Of a stretch of DNA of 41,204 bases, positions 1-9,695 are shown one piece after another (position 1 is the first letter of the stretch; every line of letters begins with the position of its first letter). A program made the position numbers and the translations under genes. The notes under the pieces are model-generated. The model saw only the letters and a list, made by a program, of their open reading frames with translations. It was not told where the DNA came from and ran no database searches. Source of the stretch: Bacteroidales bacterium (GTDB lineage Bacteria; Bacteroidota; Bacteroidia; Bacteroidales; UBA932); assembly GCA_024401635.1 (NCBI GenBank), contig JAKSKP010000011.1:1-41204 (forward strand). The letters are read 5' to 3'.

Positions 1-1263
1 TGATTTGGTCACCTTGGCGCTCACGCCGAAGGCAACGGCAAGAACGACGACACCTGCAATTACTATGAGAGTCATTGAATTGGCATTGGAACCCTTGACC
101 CTGCCCCACATGGCAATCAGCTTGTCAGACTCATCGCCCCAGTCGTGCATAAGGGCGCAATGGGCGATGGTTGACTTGTCCGGATAAAGGGCGGGGCTTA
201 CGCATACTGAATCGGCCCCTTCGAAGAAATAGCTCACGTCTATAGGTTCAAGGCTGTCGTCAATCTGGCTCTCGAGCACTGAAATGTCGCCGTTCGCGGC
301 AACATAGCCGGTCTCATCCATATTGCGTATGGCGATGTCGGGACGGCACATAAAGTCGATGAACCAGGTGGCGGCCTTCACGTTCCGGGCGTATTCGGGT
401 ATCACCCAACCGTCGAACCACACGTTGCTGCCTTCTTCCGGAACAATGTACCTGAGGTCAACTCCGACCTCGGCGGCTTCCTCTATCGCCCATACGGCGT
501 CCCCGCTCCAGTTGATGGAAACGTAGCCCTGCTCCTGGGTCATCTGTTCCTTTCCGAAATCAGCCTCCCAGCCGGCAACAAGTTCCTTCACCTGTTTCAT
601 ATAGTTCTCCACGGCAAGCAGGGACTCGTCGGAAGAATCCTGCATAAGGTCATCGAGCGTGAGTTCTCCGCTGCGAAGCTCTTCCTGCTTGAGGTACATC
701 AGAACAGGACTGAAAACATCCCTGGGAGCATCCTTCACGAAAATTTTGCCCTCGAACTTGGGATTACGCAGTATGTCCCAAGTGGAGGCCTCCTCATCAG
801 TGACGTACTTCGCATTGTAAAGAATACCCGTCGTTCCCCACATGAAGGCCACTGAATAATCATTGGCGTCTATGTCGGGATTTATCTTGCTGAACATTTC
901 CCTGATATAGGGAGACTGGTTGTTGCGTATGTAGTTGAGAGAATCGGGCAGCGACGCGAAATCCAGAGGTAGCAGCATTCCGCTGTTGAGCATACGCTCG
1001 ATAATGTAATCGGAAGGACATACCACGTCGAAATCCTCGTGTCCCTTCTCTATCTTGGAAAGCATCGTCTCGTTGATGTCGAAGGTCTGGTAAATCACCT
1101 CTATTTCCTCACCTGTCTTTTCCTTGTACCACTGTTCGAAGTCATCGATGACACCTTCTCCGATGTAATTGGACCAGTTGTAGACTTTGAGAACGTTCTC
1201 GCGATTTTCATTGCAGGAACAAAGCAAAGCGGCTGCCGCGGCAAGCCAAAGGAGTTTTTTCAT
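1..1263 (-). CDS. potD: Spermidine/putrescine ABC transporter substrate-binding lipoprotein (3' end beyond window)
   Basis: Extracytoplasmic polyamine-binding component of the PotABCD importer. Reading from the ATG at 1263 gives at least 421 residues with no stop before the window edge, so the gene is partial. The N-terminus is a lipoprotein signal with lipobox LLCSC, followed by VLKVYNWSNYIGEGVIDDF, the typical start of PotD/PotF-type binding proteins. The fold continues normally (DFDVVCPSDYIIERML; VSINWSGDAVWAIEEA). Unusually, after the binding domain there is a hydrophobic stretch at about residues 398-416 (TLIVIAGVVVLAVAFGVSA), which looks like a C-terminal membrane anchor; what follows it is outside the window. 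The start overlaps the potC stop (ATGA), so translation is probably coupled. Family identity is firm; the role of the anchor is inference. Confidence 0.93.
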   Translation of the reverse strand, partial: MKKLLWLAAAAALLCSCNENRENVLKVYNWSNYIGEGVIDDFEQWYKEKTGEEIEVIYQTFDINETMLSKIEKGHEDFDVVCPSDYIIERMLNSGMLLPLDFASLPDSLNYIRNNQSPYIREMFSKINPDIDANDYSVAFMWGTTGILYNAKYVTDEEASTWDILRNPKFEGKIFVKDAPRDVFSPVLMYLKQEELRSGELTLDDLMQDSSDESLLAVENYMKQVKELVAGWEADFGKEQMTQEQGYVSINWSGDAVWAIEEAAEVGVDLRYIVPEEGSNVWFDGWVIPEYARNVKAATWFIDFMCRPDIAIRNMDETGYVAANGDISVLESQIDDSLEPIDVSYFFEGADSVCVSPALYPDKSTIAHCALMHDWGDESDKLIAMWGRVKGSNANSMTLIVIAGVVVLAVAFGVSAKVTKS

Positions 1264-2072
1264 TTCTTCAGTTCTGATTTTTGGGCCAGTTTCTGCTCGC
1301 GCACGTTGATTATTATTAGAAGTATTAGGATAGCAATGAAAATCAAGGTCATCAGAGGTCTCAGTTCAGGCGTAAGACCCCCCTTGCGCGCATCCGTGTA
1401 GATGTAGGTGGAAAGCGTATCCAGTCCTATGGTGCCACGTGTGAAGAAGGTGACGGCAAAATCATCGAGACTCATCGTGAATGCCAGTATGAAACCGCTC
1501 ACCATTCCCGGAACCAGCTGCGGAAGCACCACCTTGCGCATGGCCTGAATCTGCGTTGCGCCGAGGTCTCGCGCCGCCTCGTATATGTTCGGGTTCATCT
1601 GCCCCATCTTCGGCAGGACAGAAAGTACCACATAGGGAGTACAGAAGGTTATGTGTGCAAGTATGACAGACACGTACCCCTGTGTCAGATGTATGAAGAT
1701 GAACAGCAGGAAAAGCGAAACGCCGGTGATGATGTCCGGATTAAGCATAGGGATGTTGTTCATAAAGTTTATGACCTTGCGCTTTCCTCCCCGCAGGTAG
1801 TACATTCCGATGGCGGCCACGGTGCCCAGCACGGTGCTGAAAACAGCGGCGGCAAGGGCTATGACAAGAGTGTTCTCCACAGCTGAAAGCAGTGAAGAGC
1901 CACCGTCCATACCGCTGTTGGCCAGATTGCGGTACAGTCCGAGGGAAAAGCCGGTCCAGTTGCCCAGAACCTTTGACTCAGTGAAGGAGAAAATGGCAAT
2001 GAGGGCAATGGGCGCATACAGGATTACGAGCAGTATCCAGATATAGGCCTTCGCTATGAATTTCCTTATCAT
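1260..2072 (-). CDS. potC: Spermidine/putrescine ABC transporter permease PotC
   Basis: Inner-membrane permease half of the polyamine importer, 270 aa, the usual length for PotC. It has about six hydrophobic segments, the first at residues 8-30. The ABC-permease EAA loop that docks on the ATPase lies at about residues 165-186 (EAARDLGATQIQAMRKVVLP). The sequence NNIPMLNPDIITGVSLFLLF is typical of PotC. The start codon overlaps the potB stop as ATGA and its own stop overlaps the potD start the same way, so the cistrons are tightly coupled. I see no internal promoter. PotB and PotC are distinguished by gene order and by this EAA loop. Confidence 0.95.
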   Translation of the reverse strand: MIRKFIAKAYIWILLVILYAPIALIAIFSFTESKVLGNWTGFSLGLYRNLANSGMDGGSSLLSAVENTLVIALAAAVFSTVLGTVAAIGMYYLRGGKRKVINFMNNIPMLNPDIITGVSLFLLFIFIHLTQGYVSVILAHITFCTPYVVLSVLPKMGQMNPNIYEAARDLGATQIQAMRKVVLPQLVPGMVSGFILAFTMSLDDFAVTFFTRGTIGLDTLSTYIYTDARKGGLTPELRPLMTLIFIAILILLIIINVREQKLAQKSELKK

Positions 2073-2842
2073 ATCGCGCTCTCCTCCTCCATTTTGTTGT
2101 CGTCATTCCAGAAGAATGTCGTTATACCTATGATTACCAGCATGATAAGGGCCAGGGCCGCACCATAGTTCCACATTGAGGAATTGATATTCTCCTGGAT
2201 GATGGTTCCGAAGAGCTTGACCTTGTTGTTGGTCAGGAACTCGGATATGGCGAAGGTACTCACAGTTGGCATGAACACCATCATTATCCCGCTGATGATG
2301 CCGGCCTTCGAGAGCGGAACGGTAATCTTCCAGAACACCTGCATGGGAGTGGCGCCCAGATCAGCTGCGGCTTCCTCATACGAACGGTCCATCTTGTTCA
2401 GGACGTTGTAGATGGGATATATCATGAACGGCAGATAGTCGTACACCATACCGAAAAGCAAAGTGCCCTTGCCCAGGTTCACGCCGAGCATGTTGAACAG
2501 GCCTGCCGTGGCAAGCGTCCTCATAAGGGCGTTCACCCACATTGGAAGCATGAAAAGTATGACGGTCACCGCGCTGCGGTTGTATTTGCTGTTGGAAAGG
2601 ATCCAGGCCGCAGGATATCCCAGCAACAGGCACAGGGCAGTGTTCTCTATGGCAACCTCAATGGAAACGGCAAATGTGTTCAAGGCATCCGAATCATTGA
2701 AGAAGCGCAGTATGTTCGCGAAGGTGAAATGCCCGCCCGAATCCTGGAACGCATAGACTGCCACGAGAACCAGCGGCAGTACGGCGAACACAGCCAGAAA
2801 AATGAAGTAAGGATAACTCCAGGTATACCTCTTGACTGCCAT
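2069..2842 (-). CDS. potB: Spermidine/putrescine ABC transporter permease PotB
   Basis: First permease of the polyamine importer, 257 aa, slightly shorter than the E. coli protein. Hydrophobic helices begin at residues 10-32. The EAA motif is at about residues 156-177 (EEAAADLGATPMQVFWKITV), and LPMWVNALMRTLATAGL matches the conserved periplasmic-side segment of PotB-type permeases. It pairs with PotC to form the channel and is powered by PotA. The start overlaps the potA stop (TAATG) and the stop overlaps the potC start (ATGA), indicating one transcript with coupled translation. Confidence 0.95.
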   Translation of the reverse strand: MAVKRYTWSYPYFIFLAVFAVLPLVLVAVYAFQDSGGHFTFANILRFFNDSDALNTFAVSIEVAIENTALCLLLGYPAAWILSNSKYNRSAVTVILFMLPMWVNALMRTLATAGLFNMLGVNLGKGTLLFGMVYDYLPFMIYPIYNVLNKMDRSYEEAAADLGATPMQVFWKITVPLSKAGIISGIMMVFMPTVSTFAISEFLTNNKVKLFGTIIQENINSSMWNYGAALALIMLVIIGITTFFWNDDNKMEEESAI

Positions 2843-4224
2843 TATCCTATGATTTTAATGTCCTTGGGGGCTATCTTGATACCCACAAGGTCACCCTTGT
2901 CCCAGATGTCGTTGGTATCCACCAGCAGGTCCTCTCCGGTATCGATGCGTATGAGCAGATGATAGTGGTCGCCCTTGTAAAGGATATTGGAGACTTCGCC
3001 CCACAGGATACCGTCCTCCTGGTTGTCCTGCAGGTCCACCTTGTTGAAATTCACACCTACCCTGACAGTGGCGCCGGCTTCGTATTTGCCGCCCAGGGGC
3101 TTGCACTCGAATTCCTCCGAGAAAATGCGCAGATGCGTGTCGTCGATGACCTCGGCGTCCATCTCGTTGCGCGTACAGCTCTTGTGCATAACCTGTATGT
3201 CCTGCGGTTTGATGAGCATACCGACCTCCGTTCCGATTTCAAACGGGTTGTAGTCCTGAATCATAAGCTCATAGCCGGCGTCAGTCTGCACGAAAATCTC
3301 ATAGAACACACCCTTGAAGGTGCAGGAGGTCACGTGGCCGCTGAACTGCGCTCCGTTGAGCTGGTTCATAATATAAATATCCTCAGGCCTGATGACCACG
3401 TCCACGGGTGTATCGTTACCGAATCCCTCGTCCACGCATTCGAAATCGTGTCCGATGAAATTGACCTTGCGGTCCTCTATCATCGTGGCATCCAGGATGT
3501 TGCTTTCGCCTATGAAGTTGGCGACGAACTCGTTCACAGGCTCGTTGTATATATCGGTGGGAGTGCCTATCTGCTGGATGCGGCCCTCCTTCATCACAAC
3601 TATGGTGTCCGACATCGTCAGGGCCTCCTCCTGGTCGTGTGTCACGAATATGAAGGTGATGCCCATCTTCTTGTGCAGTTCCTTGAGTTCTATCTGCATA
3701 TCCTTGCGCATCTTAGCGTCAAGGGCGGAAAGCGGCTCGTCCAGAAGCAGCACCTTGGGCATATTTGCCAGCGCACGCGCTATGGCCACCCTCTGCTGCT
3801 GTCCTCCGGAAAGGGAATCGATGTCCCTGTCCTCGTAATCGGCCATGCTCACCATCTTCAGCATCTTGCGGACGCGCTTGTCGATCTCGTCCTGAGGCAC
3901 GTTGTTGAGTTTCAAGCCGAAAGCCACGTTATCATACACGTCCAGATGCGGGAAAAGCGCATATTTCTGGAATACGGTGTTGAGCGGGCGCAGATGCGGC
4001 GGGACGGTGGTAATGTCCTTGCCATCCATGATTATGCTGCCTTCGTCGGGATGGGCGAAACCGCCGATAAGCCTCAGAAGCGTCGTCTTGCCACAACCAG
4101 ACGGACCGAGAAAAGTGATGAACTCGCCTTTGTTGATGTAGAGGTTGATATCCTTGAGGACATCGACGTCTCCGTAGGATTTGCTGAGATGGTTTATCTC
4201 GATGATGTGGTTATCCTTACCCAT
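2842..4224 (-). CDS. potA: Spermidine/putrescine ABC transporter ATP-binding protein PotA
   Basis: Cytoplasmic ATPase of the importer, 460 aa. Nucleotide-binding motifs are complete: Walker [10 protein letters not shown] at 40-48, Q-loop FQKYALFPH near 85-93, signature LSGGQQQR at 138-145, Walker B VLLLDEP at 158-164 and the switch histidine in VTHDQEEA at about 196. The rest is a regulatory region with OB/TOBE-like repeats (for example [11 protein letters not shown] and [11 protein letters not shown]). At 460 residues it is longer than the ~370-380 usual in proteobacteria; the extra length is C-terminal, and the repeats suggest a second TOBE-like unit. It lies one base downstream of phoH and overlaps potB. 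Confidence 0.96.
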   Translation of the reverse strand: MGKDNHIIEINHLSKSYGDVDVLKDINLYINKGEFITFLGPSGCGKTTLLRLIGGFAHPDEGSIIMDGKDITTVPPHLRPLNTVFQKYALFPHLDVYDNVAFGLKLNNVPQDEIDKRVRKMLKMVSMADYEDRDIDSLSGGQQQRVAIARALANMPKVLLLDEPLSALDAKMRKDMQIELKELHKKMGITFIFVTHDQEEALTMSDTIVVMKEGRIQQIGTPTDIYNEPVNEFVANFIGESNILDATMIEDRKVNFIGHDFECVDEGFGNDTPVDVVIRPEDIYIMNQLNGAQFSGHVTSCTFKGVFYEIFVQTDAGYELMIQDYNPFEIGTEVGMLIKPQDIQVMHKSCTRNEMDAEVIDDTHLRIFSEEFECKPLGGKYEAGATVRVGVNFNKVDLQDNQEDGILWGEVSNILYKGDHYHLLIRIDTGEDLLVDTNDIWDKGDLVGIKIAPKDIKIIG

Positions 4225-4225
4225 T

Positions 4226-5098
4226 TCACTTGTTTTCGAAGGCTTTAACTATTTTATTCACAAGGGGATGTCTGACTATATCAGCATTGGTGAACCTGAT
4301 GTCGGCTATTCCGGGCACACCTTCGAGGATCTCCATTCCCCTGAGGAGTCCGCTGTCTTCCTTGCGTGGAAGGTCTATCTGGGTGCAATCGCCGGTCACA
4401 ATGAACTTGCTGCCCTGCCCCATCCTGGTCAGAAACATCTTCAACTGGCCGAGATTGGTGTTCTGGGCTTCATCCAATATGGCGACGGCGGATGACAGCG
4501 TACGCCCCCTCATATAGGCCAGAGGCGCAATCTGCACTATGCCGTCCGTTATGAAATCCTGAAGTTTCTTGGGAGGTATCATATCCTCCAGCGCATCGTA
4601 CAGCGGCTGGAGATATGGGTCAAGCTTCTCCTTAAGGTCTCCGGGCAGAAAGCCCAGTCTCTCACCTGCCTCCACGGCGGGGCGGGTCAGTATTATTCGA
4701 CGTATTTCCCTGTTTTTCAGCGCCCTGACAGCCAGCGCTATGGCCATATAGGTCTTGCCTGTTCCGGCAGGGCCGGTGGCGAAAATCAGGTCATTCCTGT
4801 CATAGGCGGCCACCATCTCCTTCTGGGCCTTTCCGCGCGCTGCTATGGGTTTGCCGTCGGATGAATAGATAATGACATCACCGATACGCGTATCGGTGCC
4901 CAGCGTCTTGCCCCTTGCCTCGTACAGAGCCTCGCAGAAGCGCTCTATGTCTTCCCTGCTTCCATCCAGTTTTATCTCGCTGCCCCTGGCCACGACCTTG
5001 AGTTCCGGAAATGAGCTGCAGATTGACTGCAGATTGCAATTGTGAGGACCATAAATCTCGAGAGTCCTTTCCGGATCCAGGGTTACAGTTTTCTTCAT
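4226..5098 (-). CDS. phoH: PhoH-like P-loop ATPase
   Basis: PhoH/YbeZ-family protein of 290 aa, a P-loop NTPase linked in other bacteria to RNA metabolism and often found near ybeY. An N-terminal region (about 1-65) precedes the ATPase domain: Walker [10 protein letters not shown] at 109-117, the PhoH-specific [20 protein letters not shown] at about 140-159, Walker B with DEAQN at 209-213 and a [11 protein letters not shown] motif at about 234-244. It is slightly shorter than the common 320-350 aa. It is the first gene of the leftward unit, and its TGA is followed after one base by the potA ATG, so it probably shares a transcript with the polyamine transporter. No ybeY is present next to it here. 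Confidence 0.93.
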   Translation of the reverse strand: MKKTVTLDPERTLEIYGPHNCNLQSICSSFPELKVVARGSEIKLDGSREDIERFCEALYEARGKTLGTDTRIGDVIIYSSDGKPIAARGKAQKEMVAAYDRNDLIFATGPAGTGKTYMAIALAVRALKNREIRRIILTRPAVEAGERLGFLPGDLKEKLDPYLQPLYDALEDMIPPKKLQDFITDGIVQIAPLAYMRGRTLSSAVAILDEAQNTNLGQLKMFLTRMGQGSKFIVTGDCTQIDLPRKEDSGLLRGMEILEGVPGIADIRFTNADIVRHPLVNKIVKAFENK

Positions 5099-5114
5099 CC
5101 TATGAAATTTGTGT

Positions 5115-5122
5115 CAAATTTA
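5115..5122 (-). promoter_or_regulatory. Bacteroidetes -7 box for phoH-potABCD
   Basis: TAAATTTG on the minus strand matches the Bacteroidetes -7 consensus TAnnTTTG and ends 16 bases before the phoH ATG. A TTTG at 5149-5146 could be the -33 element, though its spacing (23) is a little long. It lies back to back with the box for the rightward unit at 5126-5133, so the two divergent promoters are packed into about 35 bp and may interfere with each other. Confidence 0.6.
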
Positions 5123-5125
5123 TAT

Positions 5126-5133
5126 TAAATTTG
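5126..5133 (+). promoter_or_regulatory. Bacteroidetes -7 box for the SPOR lipoprotein unit
   Basis: TAAATTTG matches TAnnTTTG exactly and ends 19 bases before the ATG at 5153, the usual distance in this window. The nearest TTTG upstream (5108-5111) is only 14 bases away, so the -33 element is weak or absent. Confidence 0.6.
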
Positions 5134-5152
5134 CATAATAAAGTGCAAAGAT

Positions 5153-5656
5153 ATGAAAAAAGTATTCAGAATACTGTTGATATTGTCGATTTTATGTCTC
5201 TCCGGCTGCGATTTCATGCGTCGCGTGGCAGGCAGGCCGACCGGTGCGGAACTGGAACGGAAGGCCCTGAAGCTTGAACAGCTCAAGGCGGAAAAGACGG
5301 CCGGGACCGATTCTGCGGATGTGTCCGCAGCAAAGGCTGAGGCCGCGCTGCAGGAATTGGAGCGCATGGACGTGAAACTGTCCTCGGTATTCCGGTTCGG
5401 TACCCCTGCCAAGCCCGTCAAAGACAAATACAGCATTATCGTCGGAGTGTTCCGCAATGCCGCATCGGCCTCCCGCATAGTGGAAAAAGCCAAGGCGAAA
5501 GGCTTCGGGGCATATCTGATAAGATTCCCGGACGGAGTCAATGCAGTTTGCCTTGACGGAGGCGGAAGTCCGGCCGCATTCCCCGAACTTATAACCAAAG
5601 CCAGGAAAGAAGGTCTCTGTCCTTCCGATGCCTGGATATACGTGAAGAAAGACTGA
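5153..5656 (+). CDS. SPOR-domain-like lipoprotein
   Basis: A 167-aa envelope lipoprotein. The signal peptide ends in lipobox LSGC with Cys19 as the lipidated residue. Residues 30-72 are charged and Ala/Leu/Glu-rich and probably helical or coiled coil. Residues 92-165 resemble a SPOR fold: KYSIIVGVFRNAASASRIVE, then KGFGAYLIRF, then WIYVKKD. SPOR domains bind denuded peptidoglycan strands, so a location between membrane and cell wall is likely. The sequence match is moderate and not diagnostic. Its TGA overlaps the ATG of the next gene (TGATG), so the two proteins are probably made together and may act together. Confidence 0.75.
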   Translation: MKKVFRILLILSILCLSGCDFMRRVAGRPTGAELERKALKLEQLKAEKTAGTDSADVSAAKAEAALQELERMDVKLSSVFRFGTPAKPVKDKYSIIVGVFRNAASASRIVEKAKAKGFGAYLIRFPDGVNAVCLDGGGSPAAFPELITKARKEGLCPSDAWIYVKKD

Positions 5657-6945
5657 TGAAATACCTTTTCATACTTTTCGCTCTCCTGTTCCAGTACTGG
5701 GACGACACGGACATAGTACGTGATATGAAGGCTCACGTGGCCGAAATCACCCTGGCGCAGAATGAAGGCCGTTCTCCCGGAAGCGAAGGGGAAAAGGCTG
5801 TGGCCTCCTACGTATATGAGACGCTGAAATCCAAGGGAATAGATATGCTCACCGGCCCTGACGGCGACATATTCGGCTTGAATACAGACAAAGGGGACAC
5901 GCTCGTCTCGCGCAACGTAATGGGTATGATCCAGGGCTATGACGCAACGCTGAAGGACCGTTACATAGTGGTTGCCGCCAGAATGGACAACATAGGCTCC
6001 AATGTCCTTACAGTGGACGGAGTGGAGCGCCGCCAGATATATCACGGAGCCAACGGCAACGCCTCGGGGCTAGCCGTGATGATGGAAGTGGCCGGCCAGT
6101 CAGCCCGCAATTCCCTGCTGTTCAAGCGCAGCGTCATTTTCCTGGGTCTGGGCTCTTCCACCTCATCCTTTGCAGGAGCCTGGCACTTTCTCAACCAGAC
6201 CTTCCAGAAAGATGCCTCGCGCATAGACGCGATGATCAACCTGGATATACTAGGTCAGGGAGGAGACACCGGACTGATGGCTTTCACCGCTGGAAACGAA
6301 GACCTTAACCTGCTCATAAGCAACCTGTCCTCGTCCCTTCAGCCCATAAAGCCCGTGATGATTCCGACGGAGCCCTACCCTTCCGACCATCAGATTTTCT
6401 ATGCACAGGAAATTCCGTCGGTGCTCTTCACCACCGGCCGCTACCCCGAACACAACACCGTGCGCGACACGCCTTCGATACTGGATTATGACCTGATGGA
6501 ACGCGAGGTGGAATACATATTCAACTTCCTGACCAGCCTGTGCAACTGCCGTGAGGGAATGCCGGCCTTCCACAACAGCGCCCCCGTCGAGGAGACATCC
6601 GACGGCAAGGTCATGTCCTGGGCCGACTGCGACGTACCTCCGGCCTTCCTGGGCAACATCAACCCGGCGTATTTCCTGGAAAAATGGGTTTACCAGTACC
6701 TGAAATACCCCAAGGCCAGCATACGGGACGGCATTCAGGGAAGGGTTCTGGTCACGTTCACCATAGAGAAGGACGGCAATGTCAGGGACGTGCACGTGAC
6801 CCGCAGCATCGACCCCGAACTTGACGAGGCGGCGATAAAGGTGGTCGAAGCCTCTCCCAAATGGAAGCCGGCCAGAATGAACGGACAGAAAGTGGCCTGC
6901 ACAATGACGATTCCGGTGGAATTCAGGCTGAAGAAGAGAAAATAA
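5656..6945 (+). CDS. Degenerate M28-family peptidase fused to a TonB C-terminal domain
   Basis: A 429-aa protein with a short hydrophobic N-terminus (2-14, signal or anchor), an M28 zinc-aminopeptidase-like domain (about 20-295) and a TonB C-terminal domain (about 335-425, including [19 protein letters not shown] and [11 protein letters not shown]). The M28 framework is clear ([50 protein letters not shown]), but metal ligands are missing. The HxD motif reads R109-M-D111, GADDNASG reads GANGNASG (131-138, ligand position G134), and the catalytic Glu-Glu pair aligns with S168-T169. D197 and H266 remain. It is therefore probably a non-catalytic binding module. TonB_C domains usually contact outer-membrane receptors or sit on sensor peptidases; the partner here is unknown. 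It is translationally coupled to the SPOR lipoprotein. Confidence 0.85.
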   Translation: MKYLFILFALLFQYWDDTDIVRDMKAHVAEITLAQNEGRSPGSEGEKAVASYVYETLKSKGIDMLTGPDGDIFGLNTDKGDTLVSRNVMGMIQGYDATLKDRYIVVAARMDNIGSNVLTVDGVERRQIYHGANGNASGLAVMMEVAGQSARNSLLFKRSVIFLGLGSSTSSFAGAWHFLNQTFQKDASRIDAMINLDILGQGGDTGLMAFTAGNEDLNLLISNLSSSLQPIKPVMIPTEPYPSDHQIFYAQEIPSVLFTTGRYPEHNTVRDTPSILDYDLMEREVEYIFNFLTSLCNCREGMPAFHNSAPVEETSDGKVMSWADCDVPPAFLGNINPAYFLEKWVYQYLKYPKASIRDGIQGRVLVTFTIEKDGNVRDVHVTRSIDPELDEAAIKVVEASPKWKPARMNGQKVACTMTIPVEFRLKKRK

Positions 6946-6977
6946 TTGCTAACTTAGCACGATTTATTTGTAAGATT

Positions 6978-9695
6978 ATGGAATACGATTTCAAGAGCAT
7001 AGAAGCCAAATGGCAGAAATATTGGGCTGAAAACAACGTTTTCAAGGCAGTGGAGGACACCTCCAAGCCTAAATATTACGTTCTGGACATGTTTCCCTAC
7101 CCCAGCGGAGCGGGTCTGCACGTAGGACATCCGCTCGGTTACATCGCTTCCGACATCTATTCCAGATACAAGCGTCTGTGCGGTTTCAACGTCCTGCACC
7201 CTATGGGCTATGACGCCTTCGGCCTCCCTGCCGAGCAGTATGCCATACAGACGGGCCAGCATCCCGAGACTACTACGGTCAACAACATCAACCGTTACCG
7301 CAGCCAGATGGACCGCATAGGTTTCAGCTACGACTGGAGCCGCGAGATACGCACCTGCGACCCCGCATATTACAAATGGACGCAGTGGGCCTTCATCAAG
7401 ATGTTCAACAGCTGGTACAATCCCGAGACCGACAAGGCCGAACCCATTGAAACCCTTATAGAGAAGCTTCGTGGCGAAGGCCGCTGGGACAGCCTCAACG
7501 AAAAGGAGCAGTCCGACCTTCTGATGCAGTACCGCATCGCCTACCAGGGAGAGACTGCCGTGAACTGGTGTCCGGCCCTCGGCACGGTGCTGGCCAACGA
7601 CGAGGTCAAGGAAGGCTATTCCGTACGCGGAGGCCACCCGGTGGAGCAGAAGAAGATGAAGCAGTGGCAGCTGCGCGTGTCGGCCTATGCCGAGAGACTT
7701 CTGAAGGATATGGAGAATCTGGACTGGACAGATTCCCTCAAGGATATGCAAAGGAACTGGATAGGACGAAGCCGCGGCTGCGAAATGGTCTTCAAGGTTC
7801 AGAACGGGGACAAGGAATACGACGTCACCATCTTCACCACCCGTGCGGACACGGTATTCGGCGTTACGTTCATGGTTCTCGCGCCTGAGAGCGAATGGGT
7901 TGAAAAACTCACCTCACCGGCCCAGAAAGAGGCCGTGGCAGAATATCTCGCAATGGCGAAGAAGAAAACCGAACGCGAACGCCTGTCCGAGACAAGGAAG
8001 GTGACCGGCGTATTCAGCGGAAGTTACGGCATCAATCCGCTCACGGGAGAGAAAGTCCCCGTATGGATAAGCGAGTATGTACTTTCAGGCTACGGCACAG
8101 GAGCAATTATGGCAGTTCCCGCCCACGACAGCCGCGACTACGCTTTCGCCAAAGCGTTCAACCTGCCCATAATTCCTCTGATAGAAGGCTGCGACGTCAG
8201 CCAGCAGAGTTTCGATGCGAAGGACGGGGTGATGTGCAACAGCGGTTTCCTCAACGGGCTGACCGTCGCCGAGGCCATCCCAGCAGCCATCAGATATGTG
8301 GAAGAGCACGGACTTGGCCGCGCCAAGGTCAACTACCGTCTGCGCGACGCCATATTCAGCCGCCAGCGCTACTGGGGCGAACCTTTCCCCATATACTACA
8401 AGGACGGCATACCCACACCTGTAGACGAGGCTGACCTGCCCGTCACACTGCCGGAAATAGACGAATTCAAGCCCACGGAATCCGGCGAGCCGCCTTTGGC
8501 AAGGGCCAAAAACTGGACATACAAGGGTTATCCGCTCGAGACCAGCACGATGCCCGGCTTCGCGGGAAGCAGCGCATATTATCTGCGCTATATGGATCCC
8601 CACAACGACAAAGCCCTCGTTTCAGGCGACGCCGACGGATACTGGCGCAACGTGGACCTTTACCTAGGCGGCGCGGAACACGCCACAGGTCATCTGATTT
8701 ATTCCCGCTTCTGGAACAAGTTCCTCTATGACCTCGGTTACGTGGTTGAGAAAGAGCCGTTCAAGAAGCTGATAAATCAGGGTATGATACAGGGCCGCAG
8801 CAATTTCGTATACCGTATCATAGGCACCAACACCTTCGTGTCATACGGTCTTAAGGACGATTACAAGACTACGGAGATACACGTGGATGTGAACATCGTC
8901 CACAACGACAGGCTGGACACCGAAGCCTTCAAGGCCTGGATGCCCGATTTCAAGGATGCCGAGTTCATACTCGAAAACGGCGAATACATCTGCGGCTGGG
9001 CCATAGAGAAGATGAGCAAGAGCATGTTCAACGTGGTGAATCCGGATATGATATGCGACAACTACGGAGCCGACACCCTGCGCCTCTACGAGATGTTCCT
9101 CGGTCCCCTCGAACAGAGCAAGCCCTGGGACACCAAGGGTATAGACGGAGTGAACCGCTTCCTGAAACGTCTGTGGAGGCTGTTCTATGACCACGGAGAG
9201 TTCTGCGTCACTTCCGACAAACCGACTCCCGCCGAACTCAAGACGCTTCACAAGCTCATAGGCAAGGTGAAAGCCGACACCGAGGCTTTCTCTTTCAACA
9301 CCACCGTCGCTGCCTTTATGATTGCGATGAACGAACTTGTGGAGGAAGACTGCCATAAGAGGGAAATACTCGAGCCCCTGGTAATAATGCTCAGCATTTA
9401 CTGTCCTCACATCTGCGAGGAGCTTTACCACGCCCTGGGGCACGAGGATTCAGTTACCTACGCCTCATTCCCGGAATATGTGGAGGCCTACACGGTGGAG
9501 AACAGTTGCACATACCCCGTACAGTTCAACGGCAAGATGCGTTTCACCGTCGAACTTCCCAAGAGCGCAAGCCCGGCAGAGGTTGAGAAGTCGGTGCGTG
9601 AGATGGAGCAGACGTCCAGATACGTGGCAGGCGGCAGCATAGTGAAGGTGATAGTCGTTCCCGGCAAAATCGTGAACATAGTGGTCAAACAATAA
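6978..9695 (+). CDS. leuS: Leucyl-tRNA synthetase
   Basis: Charges tRNA-Leu with leucine; class I enzyme of 905 aa. HIGH-type motif HVGH at 48-51 and KMSKS at 678-682. The CP1 editing domain is intact: a TTRADT threonine-rich stretch and [10 protein letters not shown], equivalent to the E. coli editing aspartate region. An open frame extends upstream to 6861 inside the preceding gene, but the conserved N-terminus [16 protein letters not shown] starts at 6978, so I use that ATG. It is longer than E. coli LeuRS (860), partly through an insertion after the HIGH region (about 150-185) that I associate with Bacteroidetes enzymes. It lies 32 bases after the TonB_C gene and overlaps the following yitT start (TAATG). 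Confidence 0.98.
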   Translation: MEYDFKSIEAKWQKYWAENNVFKAVEDTSKPKYYVLDMFPYPSGAGLHVGHPLGYIASDIYSRYKRLCGFNVLHPMGYDAFGLPAEQYAIQTGQHPETTTVNNINRYRSQMDRIGFSYDWSREIRTCDPAYYKWTQWAFIKMFNSWYNPETDKAEPIETLIEKLRGEGRWDSLNEKEQSDLLMQYRIAYQGETAVNWCPALGTVLANDEVKEGYSVRGGHPVEQKKMKQWQLRVSAYAERLLKDMENLDWTDSLKDMQRNWIGRSRGCEMVFKVQNGDKEYDVTIFTTRADTVFGVTFMVLAPESEWVEKLTSPAQKEAVAEYLAMAKKKTERERLSETRKVTGVFSGSYGINPLTGEKVPVWISEYVLSGYGTGAIMAVPAHDSRDYAFAKAFNLPIIPLIEGCDVSQQSFDAKDGVMCNSGFLNGLTVAEAIPAAIRYVEEHGLGRAKVNYRLRDAIFSRQRYWGEPFPIYYKDGIPTPVDEADLPVTLPEIDEFKPTESGEPPLARAKNWTYKGYPLETSTMPGFAGSSAYYLRYMDPHNDKALVSGDADGYWRNVDLYLGGAEHATGHLIYSRFWNKFLYDLGYVVEKEPFKKLINQGMIQGRSNFVYRIIGTNTFVSYGLKDDYKTTEIHVDVNIVHNDRLDTEAFKAWMPDFKDAEFILENGEYICGWAIEKMSKSMFNVVNPDMICDNYGADTLRLYEMFLGPLEQSKPWDTKGIDGVNRFLKRLWRLFYDHGEFCVTSDKPTPAELKTLHKLIGKVKADTEAFSFNTTVAAFMIAMNELVEEDCHKREILEPLVIMLSIYCPHICEELYHALGHEDSVTYASFPEYVEAYTVENSCTYPVQFNGKMRFTVELPKSASPAEVEKSVREMEQTSRYVAGGSIVKVIVVPGKIVNIVVKQ

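Noticed and set aside
2959..4248. Long 429-codon + strand ORF opposite potA
   Set aside because: Shadow of potA: the minus frame has all ABC ATPase motifs in order, and the + frame shows no recognisable domain.
5125..6045. 306-codon minus ORF covering the phoH/SPOR promoter region
   Set aside because: It lies antisense to the SPOR lipoprotein and M28 genes and runs through both promoters.
6861..6977. Upstream extension of leuS
   Set aside because: It overlaps the end of the TonB_C gene and adds residues not found before the conserved LeuRS N-terminus.
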